From CANNDT01 sp945876205 (lineage in GTDB: Bacteria > Acidobacteriota > Vicinamibacteria > Vicinamibacterales > UBA2999), in contig CANNDT010000082.1 in assembly GCA_947503365.1 (NCBI GenBank), positions 1-21,303 of the forward strand: a stretch of 21,303 nucleotides of DNA, read 5' to 3'. The translations under genes were made by a program, and so were the position numbers. A model generated the notes under the pieces. That model had not been told where the DNA came from, did no database searches, and saw only the letters and a program-made list of their open reading frames with translations. Shown here piece after piece: positions 7,464 to 14,218 of the stretch (positions are counted from its first letter, which is position 1; each line of letters starts with the position of its first letter).

Positions 7464-7499
7464 AGGGCTTGCCCTGAGCGAGCCTGCGAGTCGAAGGGT
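7464..7499 (+). repeat. REP-like imperfect palindrome abutting tRNA-Ser
   Basis: The block contains GGGCTTGCCCTGAGCGAG and GCGAGTCGAAGGG. From memory this resembles a short interspersed element of many GC-rich genomes whose ends read CCCTGAGC and GAGTCGAAGGG. Its right end runs into the first bases of tRNA-Ser. I see only one copy here, so repeat status is inferred. Confidence 0.4.
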
Positions 7500-7589
7500 G
7501 AGGTGGCTGAGTGGCCGAAAGCGGCGGTTTGCTAAACCGTTGTAGGGTGTAAAGCTCTACCCAGGGTTCGAATCCCTGCCTCACCGCCA
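7497..7589 (+). tRNA. tRNA-Ser (anticodon GCT), CCA encoded
   Basis: GGTGAGG (7497-7503) pairs with CCTCACC (7579-7585), followed by discriminator G and genomic CCA (7587-7589). The anticodon loop TTGCTAA carries GCT, reading AGC/AGU. A long variable arm of the class II type and a normal T-arm with GGTTCGAATCC are present. Confidence 0.95.
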
Positions 7590-7593
7590 ATTT

Positions 7594-8241
7594 TCAGGGC
7601 TTCATGTAAGTGAAGCCTCTCTCCTGCGCCAGTGCCAGCGCCATCACGTGCGACGGCATCAGGTGCACTCCCGGATTCAATCCCGCAATCAAGTCCGCTC
7701 GCACCTCGGCGACCGGCATCTTGTTCGCCTCGGCGAGCTGCCCGGCGACCTGACCGAGCGCCACGTTGCACTGCCAGAATATCGTGCCGCGTGCCTGCAT
7801 TCCCTTCACGCTGATGTCGCCGCCATCGAGAAAGATGTTCCGCACGGCCGGCATCTTCGTCATCGGGTCGATGATCTTCGAGCGCTCCCCGAGCTTGTAT
7901 TTCACCCAGAGCCGATCCGACGCGTTCATCGGGAACGCCGGGCCTGAGATGCCGATGGCGGTGTTGATGTTCGGCGACTCGAGCTTGTAGGTGTCGCGGA
8001 AGGTGTCGAGAAAATTCCGGCAGTAGCGCAGCGCCCGCGGATCCTCGGACAATTCCTGCGACCCGAGATCGTAGAGCTGCTTGTGCTGCCCCTTCATCTG
8101 GTCGAGCCACGTCATGTCGAACTGGCCGACGACCAGCGGCAGCGACTGGGCTGAGGCGTCGGTGCCGGACGACTGCACCGCGGCGACGCCAGCCAGCGAT
8201 GCGACAACGGACATGAACGCTCGACGGTCTCGATCAGCCAT
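7594..8241 (-). CDS. Tat-exported DsrE-like protein
   Basis: A 215-residue protein with a twin-arginine signal: DRRAFM (5-10), then a hydrophobic stretch and an ASA-Q type cleavage region near residue 31. The C-terminal half resembles the DsrE/DsrF sulfur-relay fold: FWQCNVALG places C158 where DsrE proteins have their conserved cysteine, and LNPGVHLMPSHVMALALAQE plus the ending GFTYMKP match the DsrE C-terminus. Exported members are poorly characterised; a role in periplasmic thiol or sulfur chemistry is an inference. The ATG has AAGGAG 8 nt upstream, so the start is firm. It is convergent with tRNA-Ser, with stop and CCA only 4 nt apart. Confidence 0.65.
   Translation of the reverse strand: MADRDRRAFMSVVASLAGVAAVQSSGTDASAQSLPLVVGQFDMTWLDQMKGQHKQLYDLGSQELSEDPRALRYCRNFLDTFRDTYKLESPNINTAIGISGPAFPMNASDRLWVKYKLGERSKIIDPMTKMPAVRNIFLDGGDISVKGMQARGTIFWQCNVALGQVAGQLAEANKMPVAEVRADLIAGLNPGVHLMPSHVMALALAQERGFTYMKP
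7598..7617 (+). terminator. Hairpin downstream of tRNA-Ser (weak terminator candidate)
   Basis: GGCTTCA and TGAAGCC form a perfect 7-bp stem with loop TGTAAG, 8 nt after the tRNA CCA, followed by TCTCTCC rather than a T-run. It also encodes the last codons of the convergent DsrE-like gene, which may explain the sequence equally well. Confidence 0.3.
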
Positions 8242-8249
8242 GAGGTGCT

Positions 8250-8255
8250 CTCCTT
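8250..8255 (-). promoter_or_regulatory. Ribosome binding site of the DsrE-like gene
   Basis: AAGGAG with an 8-nt spacer to ATG 8241. It supports this start and contrasts with the many genes here that have no such site. Confidence 0.65.
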
Positions 8256-8331
8256 GAATTTGGGTGAGCCTAGCATGTTCCTGTTCTGTTCAGCACAGCG
8301 GTCTGCCCCCCGCCGTGACACACTGCCAACC

Positions 8332-8580
8332 ATGCAACGACCCATCTTCTCGGCGGCCCCGCCGAGCGGCGATTACATCCTCAACCCGACGGGCGTGAGC
8401 TGGGGCGTGCGGCGCACCAATGGCGACGGCAGCGCGCTGGCCATCTCCGACGGCGCGCGCCACAAGAAGACGGCGGTCGCGGCGATGCTGTCACTCGCGG
8501 AGAGCGACAAGACCGATGCGTGGGAGCCGGCCGGCCCAGGCTCTTTCCGTTTGGTCCAGCGGTATCGACGCTCGGACTAG
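8332..8580 (+). CDS. Small hypothetical protein (DUF2188-like layout)
   Basis: An 82-residue protein that I cannot assign firmly. It has a strand-like segment with NPTGVSWGVRR, an alanine-rich helix KKTAVAAMLSLAES and a final strand SFRLVQRYRR, a strand-helix-strand order like that of DUF2188 proteins. No cysteines, signal peptide or membrane segment. ATG 8332 was chosen over the longer frame from 8245 because the upstream part is unlike protein and would crowd the divergent DsrE-like promoter region. Its TAG stop is part of the TAGAAT before ferrochelatase, 12 nt upstream of hemH, so the two may be co-transcribed. Confidence 0.5.
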   Translation: MQRPIFSAAPPSGDYILNPTGVSWGVRRTNGDGSALAISDGARHKKTAVAAMLSLAESDKTDAWEPAGPGSFRLVQRYRRSD

Positions 8581-8583
8581 AAT
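8578..8583 (+). promoter_or_regulatory. TAGAAT -10 element, leaderless-type, hemH
   Basis: TAGAAT lies 9 nt before GTG 8593, with no Shine-Dalgarno between. The first three bases are the stop codon of the upstream small gene. Confidence 0.45.
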
Positions 8584-8592
8584 CGTCACGTC

Positions 8593-9561
8593 GTGTTCGA
8601 TTCCGTCCTCCTCGTCTCCTTCGGCGGCCCCAACGGTCCCGCCGATGTCCGGCCATTTCTCGAGAACGTGCTGCGCGGTCGGCGCGTCAGCCCGGAGCGC
8701 GTCGAGGAAGTGGCCCACCACTACGAGATGTTCGGCGGCGTCTCACCCATCACCGAGCTGACCCTTCGCCAGGCCGACGGCCTGCGCGGGCGGCTCGCGG
8801 CGGCGGGACATCCGCTGCCGGTCTACGTCGGCATGCGCAACTGGCATCCGCTGCTTGCCGACACGCTGACGCGGATGTACGACGAGGGCGCGCGGCACGC
8901 GGTGGGATTCATCGCCGCGGCGCATCACAGCTACTCGAGCTGCCAGCAGTACCGCGAGAACGTTTCAGCCGCGCGCGACGAACTTCGCCGCCGCCGTGGC
9001 GGAGACATCGACGTCACCTACGTCAGCAGCTGGTTCGACCATCCGCTGTTCATCGAGGCCAACGCGAAACGCGTGCGCGTAGCCGCCGATCGGCTTCCCG
9101 CCGATGTGCGAGCGGCCGCGCGGCTGGTCTTCACCGCCCACAGCATCCCGTCGCGCATGGCCGAGACCTCCCGCTACCAGGATCAGTTGAAGGAATCGGG
9201 GCGGCTGGTCGCCGAGAAGGCGGGCTTCAAGGATTGGACGCTGGTGTTTCAAAGCCGCAGCGGCCGTCCCGGCGATCCGTGGCTCGAGCCGGACGTCTGC
9301 GACTACCTGCGCTCTGAACACGCCGCGGGCCTGAAGGCCGCGGTGTTGAGCCCGATTGGATTCGTGTGCGATCACATCGAGGTGCTCTACGACCTCGATC
9401 ACGAAGCGGGAAGTGTGTGCCGCGAGATCGGATTGCCGCTCGCCCGCGCCGAGACGGTCAACGACGACCCGATGTTTCTCGACATGATGGCTGACGTCGT
9501 GCTGCGCACGGTGCGCCGCTACGATTCGGGCCGGCCGCTGCCGCTCGTCAACCGCGCGTAG
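8593..9561 (+). CDS. hemH: Ferrochelatase (protoporphyrin or coproporphyrin type)
   Basis: Inserts ferrous iron into a porphyrin in the last part of heme synthesis; cytoplasmic or membrane-peripheral. 322 residues, a normal bacterial length. The catalytic His is H183 in FTAHSIPSRM, and the acidic partner is E263 in PIGFVCDHIEVLYDLD; LLVSFGGPNGP (6-16) and YEMFGGVSPI are further family blocks. From the sequence alone I cannot say whether it uses protoporphyrin IX or coproporphyrin III. The GTG start has no Shine-Dalgarno but follows TAGAAT by 9 nt. Its product would supply heme for the aa3-type oxidase encoded further along. Confidence 0.94.
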   Translation: MFDSVLLVSFGGPNGPADVRPFLENVLRGRRVSPERVEEVAHHYEMFGGVSPITELTLRQADGLRGRLAAAGHPLPVYVGMRNWHPLLADTLTRMYDEGARHAVGFIAAAHHSYSSCQQYRENVSAARDELRRRRGGDIDVTYVSSWFDHPLFIEANAKRVRVAADRLPADVRAAARLVFTAHSIPSRMAETSRYQDQLKESGRLVAEKAGFKDWTLVFQSRSGRPGDPWLEPDVCDYLRSEHAAGLKAAVLSPIGFVCDHIEVLYDLDHEAGSVCREIGLPLARAETVNDDPMFLDMMADVVLRTVRRYDSGRPLPLVNRA

Positions 9562-9592
9562 CGCGCGCGCCGGGCGAGCGGCGATACTAGCC

Positions 9593-10183
9593 CTACTCCG
9601 GGTTTTTCAGCTCCCACTCACGCAGCACACGGCGGCAGGTACAGAAGCGTCCCAGATGGCACGCTGCCACCGTCGAGACGTCGAAGGTAAACGGCTCGAT
9701 CTCGGGAACGCGACGCCCGTGGCCCAGCGTAATGTGCGGCGTGAAATCTTCAAACGCCGACTTCAGGCGATAGCCGGCCACCCACAGGACGTCACCCACG
9801 CGCCCATCGCCGTCGACGAACGCGGCGCGCGTGCCGCCCGGCCGCTCGTATCCCCTGAGCGCCTCCATCATCTGATCGTGGAGCTCCAGGAGCCTGGGTG
9901 TGCGCTCGAGGGCCATCCACAGCGTGTTGCCGCTGTGCCCGCTGCCGGTCACCTCCACGGTGAACGGGCGCTGGCCCTTCAATACCTTGTTGACGCGATC
10001 GAGGGCCGCATGCAGCTCCTCGGGCCTGATGAACGCCTGCGTCAGCGTCACATGCGGACGATGTTCCTCGTCGAGCTGCAGACCCTGAGACGCTGCGGCC
10101 GGCAACGCGGCATTGATCTCGATCGCGCGCTGCTGGACGTCCGGGGGCGGTAGCAGAGCGACATCAAGCGCCAGTAGCTGCAT
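9593..10183 (-). CDS. 2H phosphoesterase (2'-5' RNA ligase/ThpR-like)
   Basis: A 196-residue cytoplasmic protein of the 2H superfamily, named for two H-x-T/S-x motifs. Both are present, HVTL at 44-47 and HITL at 150-153, about 106 residues apart as in bacterial 2'-5' RNA ligase/cyclic phosphodiesterase proteins. These act on 2',3'-cyclic or 2'-5' phosphodiester ends of RNA; the physiological substrate is uncertain. The frame can open at TTG 10195, but ATG 10183 gives the normal start MQLLALDV and lies 8 nt after the -10-like TATTGT. It is convergent with hemH, leaving about 30 nt between stops. Confidence 0.82.
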   Translation of the reverse strand: MQLLALDVALLPPPDVQQRAIEINAALPAAASQGLQLDEEHRPHVTLTQAFIRPEELHAALDRVNKVLKGQRPFTVEVTGSGHSGNTLWMALERTPRLLELHDQMMEALRGYERPGGTRAAFVDGDGRVGDVLWVAGYRLKSAFEDFTPHITLGHGRRVPEIEPFTFDVSTVAACHLGRFCTCRRVLREWELKNPE

Positions 10184-10191
10184 CACCCTAC

Positions 10192-10197
10192 ACAATA
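10192..10197 (-). promoter_or_regulatory. TATTGT -10-like element, leaderless-type, 2H phosphoesterase
   Basis: TATTGT on the minus strand ends 8 nt before ATG 10183. AGGG just before the ATG is too close for a normal ribosome site. Confidence 0.35.
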
Positions 10198-10443
10198 CGC
10201 TGCCGGCGCACGCGTGTGAAATAGGCGGATGAGGTTCACGCTATCCTGGCCGCTTTGAGTAGCACTTGCTCGCCGAGTCGTGCACTTCTGCGCCGCATCG
10301 ACCGACTGGGTCGGCTCATGCGGCGATGATCGGCACCGACTTCATCATCTAAGCCTCCACGAGTCAGACGCCAGCCGCGGGGCTGAACCGCGCAAGTCCA
10401 CATGCCGTCAGAGACGGGGCGCAATTGGCTGTTGCACGCTCCG
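10196..10443. other. Intergenic region with strong hairpin, no supported gene
   Basis: It lies between the 2H gene start and the antiporter stop. The main feature is a 33-nt hairpin at 10292-10324 (reported separately). A shorter one, CGCGG/CCGCG around a 7-nt loop, sits near 10377-10393. Open frames here are unlike proteins. Confidence 0.4.
10292..10324. repeat. Long symmetric hairpin
   Basis: GCCGCAT (10292-10298) pairs with ATGCGGC (10318-10324), and inside CCGAC (10302-10306) pairs with GTCGG (10310-10314). Twelve base pairs with a symmetric 3x3 internal loop and a 3-nt loop. No T-run on either side, so not a standard terminator, although it lies about 120 nt after the antiporter stop. 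Confidence 0.5.
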
Positions 10444-11670
10444 TCACACGGGTTCGAACACAGTGGCCTGCTTTTCACGCAAAAGCATGATCAGCGGCGA
10501 GGTCATGAACGTCGTGATCAGCGCCATTAGCACCAGCATCGAAAACACGACCGGCGACAGAATTCCGAGGTCGAGCCCGATGCTCAGGATGACCAGCTCG
10601 ATGAGCCCGCGAGTGTTGAGCAGGGCTCCGAGCATCGACGCGTCGCGCCACGTCATGCCCATCACGCGGGCGGCCAGCGTCGAGGCGGCGCCCTTGCCGG
10701 CGATGGCCACGGCGAGGAACATGCCGGCGTCCCACCACAGTTCGGCGCTGTCGATCAGCGTCACCTGGGTGCGGAGACCGGTAAACGCAAAGAACAGCGG
10801 CACCAGCAGGGTCACCGTCAGCGGTTCCACGCGCTCGACGAACACCCGCTCGATGATGCTCCCGCGCGGCATCATCAGTCCGGCAAAGAAGGCACCGAAG
10901 AGCGCATGCACGCCGAGCCACTCGGTGGCCACGGCCGACAGCAGCATCACGAGGACCGCGACGCCGAGGTCGTCCGCCTCGGAGCCGAACCCGTCACCGC
11001 GCCGCTCCGCCAGCCGGCGCAGCAGCGGCCGCACGCCGAACATCATCACCGCGATGTAGCCGCCGAGCATCAGCGCGCGGACCGCGAACATCCTCGGATC
11101 CTCGACGTGCACCAGCGTCGTCACCGCCGCCAGGATCAGCCATCCCGTCACGTCGTCGAACGCCGCGCAGGCGATGGCGACGGTGCCGACTTCGGTGTTG
11201 AACATCCGCTGGTCGAACAGGATCCGTGCGAGCACCGGGAACGCCGTGATGCTCATCGCCGCGCCGACGAACAGCGCGAACGGGAGCATGCCCACCCCTT
11301 CGGGCGCGAGCCTCGCGTGCACGAAGGTCGCGACGGTGGCGCCGAGCGCGAATGGCACGATGATGCTGACCGCGCTGGTGACGACCGCGATCCTGCGTGC
11401 CGCGCCGAGCGGCTGGGAACCCAGTTTCAGGCCGACGATGAACATGAACAGGAGGAGGCCGATCTGGCTGAGCGCATTGAGCGGCGAGAGGCTCGCGGCC
11501 GGGAACAGCGCGGCGAACGACCCCGGCAGCACGAGGCCGAAGAGCGACGGCCCGAGCATCAGGCCCGCCACCATCTCGCCGATGACCGCGGGCTGCCCGA
11601 TGGCGACGAACAAGTAGCGAAGGATGCGCGAGACGATCAGGATGACGAAGATTTGCAGCAGCAGAAGCAT
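10444..11670 (-). CDS. CPA2-family cation:proton antiporter
   Basis: An inner-membrane monovalent cation/proton antiporter of 408 residues, with hydrophobic segments over the whole length (about 10-13 helices). Family marks are QPAVIGEMVAG (26-36), the ITAFPVLARIL block (141-151) and the paired aspartates D172-D173 in AFDDVTGW, which carry the ion. It ends after the transport domain and lacks the C-terminal TrkA-N/RCK domain of KefB/KefC, so the NapA/KefB-like label is as far as I would go. The ion (Na+ or K+) is unknown. ATG 11670 has no Shine-Dalgarno but follows TAGAAT by 9 nt. It is divergent from the M61 peptidase gene, 65 nt apart. Confidence 0.88.
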   Translation of the reverse strand: MLLLLQIFVILIVSRILRYLFVAIGQPAVIGEMVAGLMLGPSLFGLVLPGSFAALFPAASLSPLNALSQIGLLLFMFIVGLKLGSQPLGAARRIAVVTSAVSIIVPFALGATVATFVHARLAPEGVGMLPFALFVGAAMSITAFPVLARILFDQRMFNTEVGTVAIACAAFDDVTGWLILAAVTTLVHVEDPRMFAVRALMLGGYIAVMMFGVRPLLRRLAERRGDGFGSEADDLGVAVLVMLLSAVATEWLGVHALFGAFFAGLMMPRGSIIERVFVERVEPLTVTLLVPLFFAFTGLRTQVTLIDSAELWWDAGMFLAVAIAGKGAASTLAARVMGMTWRDASMLGALLNTRGLIELVILSIGLDLGILSPVVFSMLVLMALITTFMTSPLIMLLREKQATVFEPV

Positions 11671-11679
11671 CGGCGCGTC

Positions 11680-11685
11680 ATTCTA
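11680..11685 (-). promoter_or_regulatory. TAGAAT -10 element, leaderless-type, antiporter
   Basis: TAGAAT on the minus strand ends 9 nt before ATG 11670; no Shine-Dalgarno. Confidence 0.45.
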
Positions 11686-11699
11686 TCCCCGCCATGTCA

Positions 11700-11714
11700 C
11701 GCCGTTTCACGGCG
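11700..11714. promoter_or_regulatory. Inverted repeat between divergent antiporter and M61 genes
   Basis: CGCCGT-TTC-ACGGCG is a perfect 6+6 inverted repeat between the two candidate -10 elements (11680-11685 minus, 11723-11728 plus). The position suits a shared operator. It could be chance in GC-rich DNA. Confidence 0.3.
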
Positions 11715-11722
11715 CATTGCAC

Positions 11723-11728
11723 TAGCAT
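11723..11728 (+). promoter_or_regulatory. TAGCAT -10-like element, leaderless-type, first M61 peptidase
   Basis: TAGCAT ends 7 nt before ATG 11736, the start that begins the signal peptide. No Shine-Dalgarno is present. Confidence 0.35.
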
Positions 11729-11735
11729 CAGCACG

Positions 11736-13613
11736 ATGATTGCCCGGGTGCGCGCCGCCGTTCTTCTCGTGTTCCTGATGCCGCTGGCCCTGCTGTCGCA
11801 GGCGCCGCCGCCGGTCAGCTACCGCCTCTCGTTTCCCGAGCCCGAGCATCGATGGATGCAGGTCGAGGCCACGTTCCCGGGCCTCCCCGACGGTCCGCTC
11901 GAGCTTCGAATGAGCCGCTCGTCGCCGGGGCGGTACTCGCTGCACGAGTTCGCGAAAAATCTCTACGACCTGCACGTGACCAATGCCGCCGGGACGCCGC
12001 TGACCGTCGCGCATCCGAGTCCCGACCAGTGGAACGTGACCGGCCACGGCGGCACGGTGCGCGTCACCTATCGCATCTTCGGCGACCGCACCGACGGGAC
12101 CTATCTCGGCATCGACAGTACGCACGCGCACATCAACATGCCGTCGGCGATGATGTGGGCGCGCGGACTCGAGCTGCGACCGATCACCATCCGTTTCGAG
12201 ACGCCGTCCGGGTCGATGTGGCGTGTCGGCACGCAGCTCTTTCCAGGCGTCGACGCGAACACCTACACCGCGCCGAACCTGCAGTACATGATGGACAGTC
12301 CCACCGAGGTCAGCGCCTTCAGCCTCAGGACGTTCACCGTGCCGGGCGTCGCCGCGTCGCCCACCTTCAGAGTCGCGCTCCACCACACCGGCACCGACCA
12401 GGAGCTCGACGAGTTCATGCGCGGCGTCCAGCGCATCGTCGGAGAGGCGCGCTACGTCTTCGGCGAATATCCGGCGTACGAAGGCAACACCTATACGTTC
12501 ATCGCCGATTACCTGCCGTGGGCGAGTGGCGACGGCATGGAGCATCGCAACAGCACGATTCTCACGAACGCCAGCTCGCTGCGCACCAACACCGAGGGCC
12601 TGCTCGGCACCGTCGCGCACGAATTCTTTCACTCGTGGAACGTCGAGCGGATTCGTCCGCGATCGCTCGAGCCGTTCAGGCTGGACGACGTGAACATGTC
12701 GGGCGAGTTATGGCTTGCCGAAGGCTTCACGGAGTTTTACGGCGAGTTGGTGATGGCGCGATCCGGGCTCGCCGACGCCAGCGAGTTCGCGCGAACGATG
12801 GGTGGCGCCATCGATCAAGTGACGACCAGTCCTGGCCGCCGCCTTCGCAGCGCCGAAGAGATGAGCCAGATGGCGCCGTTCTGGGATGCGGCCACCGCCG
12901 TCGACCGGACCAACTTCAACAACACGTTTATTTCGTACTACACGTTCGGCGAGGCGCTGGCCCTCGGCCTCGACCTGACGCTTCGCGATCGATCCGACGG
13001 CACGGTGACCCTCGATCACTACATGCGCGCGCTCTGGCAGAAGTTCGGCAAGCCGGGTGGCAGACTTCCCGGATACGTCGACAACCCGTACACGATCGCC
13101 GACCTCGAGCGCACGCTGGCAGCCGTCTCGGGCGATGCACCCTTTGCCCGCGACTTCTTCGCGCGCTACATCCGCGGACGCGAGGTCGTGGACTATGAGC
13201 GGCTGCTCGATCGCGCCGGCTTCACGCTGCGGCGCAGTTCACCCGGTCAGGGTTTTGCCGGCGATCTCAGCCTGCAGGACGCGCAGGGCCGGCCGCGCGT
13301 CGCGGCGGCCGCGGAGTTTGGCTCGCCTTATTACGACGCGGGACTGGAGCGTGACGACGTGATCGTATCGATTGGAGGCATCGCGACCAGCGGCGTCGCC
13401 GATGTCGACGGCGCGGTTCGTGCGCGCAAGCCGGGCGAAGCTCTGCCGATCGTGTTCGAACGGCGCGGCCAGCGGGTCACCGGCACCCTCCGATTGATTA
13501 ACGATCCTCACGTCGAGGTCGTCCTGCACGAGGAAGCCGGCAAGGCTGTCACCGACGCTCAGAAATCTTTCAGGGAAAGCTGGCTGAATACGGCTGCGCG
13601 GAACAGATTTTGA
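11736..13613 (+). CDS. Secreted M61-family metallopeptidase with PDZ domain
   Basis: A 625-residue exported zinc aminopeptidase-like protein of family M61 (glycyl aminopeptidase type). ATG 11736 opens a signal peptide, MIARVRAAVLLVFLMPLALL; the frame is open 14 codons further up, but that part is not signal-like. Order: signal (1-22), N-terminal beta domain (about 27-210), catalytic domain with HEFFHSWN (295-302) giving two zinc His and the general base E296, third ligand E329 in LWLAEGFTEFYGE, then a C-terminal PDZ domain (about 520-600, with GLERDDVIVSIGG). All catalytic residues are present. M61 enzymes trim peptides with small N-terminal residues; substrate here unknown. An uncharacterised membrane-protein gene follows almost directly. 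Confidence 0.92.
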   Translation: MIARVRAAVLLVFLMPLALLSQAPPPVSYRLSFPEPEHRWMQVEATFPGLPDGPLELRMSRSSPGRYSLHEFAKNLYDLHVTNAAGTPLTVAHPSPDQWNVTGHGGTVRVTYRIFGDRTDGTYLGIDSTHAHINMPSAMMWARGLELRPITIRFETPSGSMWRVGTQLFPGVDANTYTAPNLQYMMDSPTEVSAFSLRTFTVPGVAASPTFRVALHHTGTDQELDEFMRGVQRIVGEARYVFGEYPAYEGNTYTFIADYLPWASGDGMEHRNSTILTNASSLRTNTEGLLGTVAHEFFHSWNVERIRPRSLEPFRLDDVNMSGELWLAEGFTEFYGELVMARSGLADASEFARTMGGAIDQVTTSPGRRLRSAEEMSQMAPFWDAATAVDRTNFNNTFISYYTFGEALALGLDLTLRDRSDGTVTLDHYMRALWQKFGKPGGRLPGYVDNPYTIADLERTLAAVSGDAPFARDFFARYIRGREVVDYERLLDRAGFTLRRSSPGQGFAGDLSLQDAQGRPRVAAAAEFGSPYYDAGLERDDVIVSIGGIATSGVADVDGAVRARKPGEALPIVFERRGQRVTGTLRLINDPHVEVVLHEEAGKAVTDAQKSFRESWLNTAARNRF

Positions 13614-13627
13614 AGACCAACCTCGGC

Positions 13628-14218
13628 ATGAAGCTCGGCCAGATCATGACGGCGCTCGACGCGGTGAGCGCGCTGCGCGACGCGGCCAGGCGCTACAAGG
13701 CGGCAACTGCCCGGCCGACCTACGAGTCGAACCTGCCCCAGGCGACCGGCGGCCAGGCGTTCGGCGGCCAGATGGAAGCGCGGCTCACCAACGTCGTCGT
13801 CGCGGCGTTGAAGGAAGCGTTCGATCGCGATCATGCGCGCACGGAGCTCGAACGCTCGCACCTCGACGAAGAGCGGCGGCGCGCCGAGCGGTTGTTGAGC
13901 GTTGAGCTTCAACGCCAGGCGGTCGATCGCGAGTTGAGCCGGCTCCGCATGCTCGCGGCAACCGCGATGGTTGGCTGGATCGCATCGATGGTGATGTTTG
14001 TGACTCGCGAGGCGAGCAGCTCGACCCCGGCGCGGGCGATCATCGCGGCCGGCTGGATGCTGCTCCTCGGCGCGCTCGCGGCCGCCTTCAACGCGCAGCC
14101 CAAGGTGACCATCGCGATGGCCGACGATCGAGCCCGCGATGCAGGCGCGGCCGGTGTGGCAGCGTTGTGGCTGCTCATCGCCGGACTCGCGGCGACGGCG
14201 ATCAGCCTACTGTTCTGA
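13628..14218 (+). CDS. Uncharacterised membrane protein with coiled coil
   Basis: I do not recognise this 196-residue protein. It has a charged, coiled-coil-like helix rich in Arg/Glu (about 60-107, e.g. LDEERRRAERLLSVELQRQ) and then three membrane segments (about 108-126, 136-155 and 175-196), so a cytoplasmic helical domain anchored by a three-helix bundle is likely. ATG 13628 was chosen; TTG 13610 overlaps the M61 stop (TTGA) and would add 6 residues and couple translation. It is probably co-transcribed with the M61 gene. Its end overlaps the convergent FAD-oxidase gene by 12 nt. Confidence 0.6.
   Translation: MKLGQIMTALDAVSALRDAARRYKAATARPTYESNLPQATGGQAFGGQMEARLTNVVVAALKEAFDRDHARTELERSHLDEERRRAERLLSVELQRQAVDRELSRLRMLAATAMVGWIASMVMFVTREASSSTPARAIIAAGWMLLLGALAAAFNAQPKVTIAMADDRARDAGAAGVAALWLLIAGLAATAISLLF

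Noticed and set aside
5678..7477. Long plus-strand open frame (599 codons) over the second amidase
   Set aside because: Antisense shadow produced by high GC; its composition is Arg/Gly/Ala-rich without motifs, while the minus strand encodes a complete amidase.
10377..10393. Short hairpin CGCGG/CCGCG in the antiporter-2H gap
   Set aside because: A 5-bp stem with 7-nt loop is expected by chance at this GC content.
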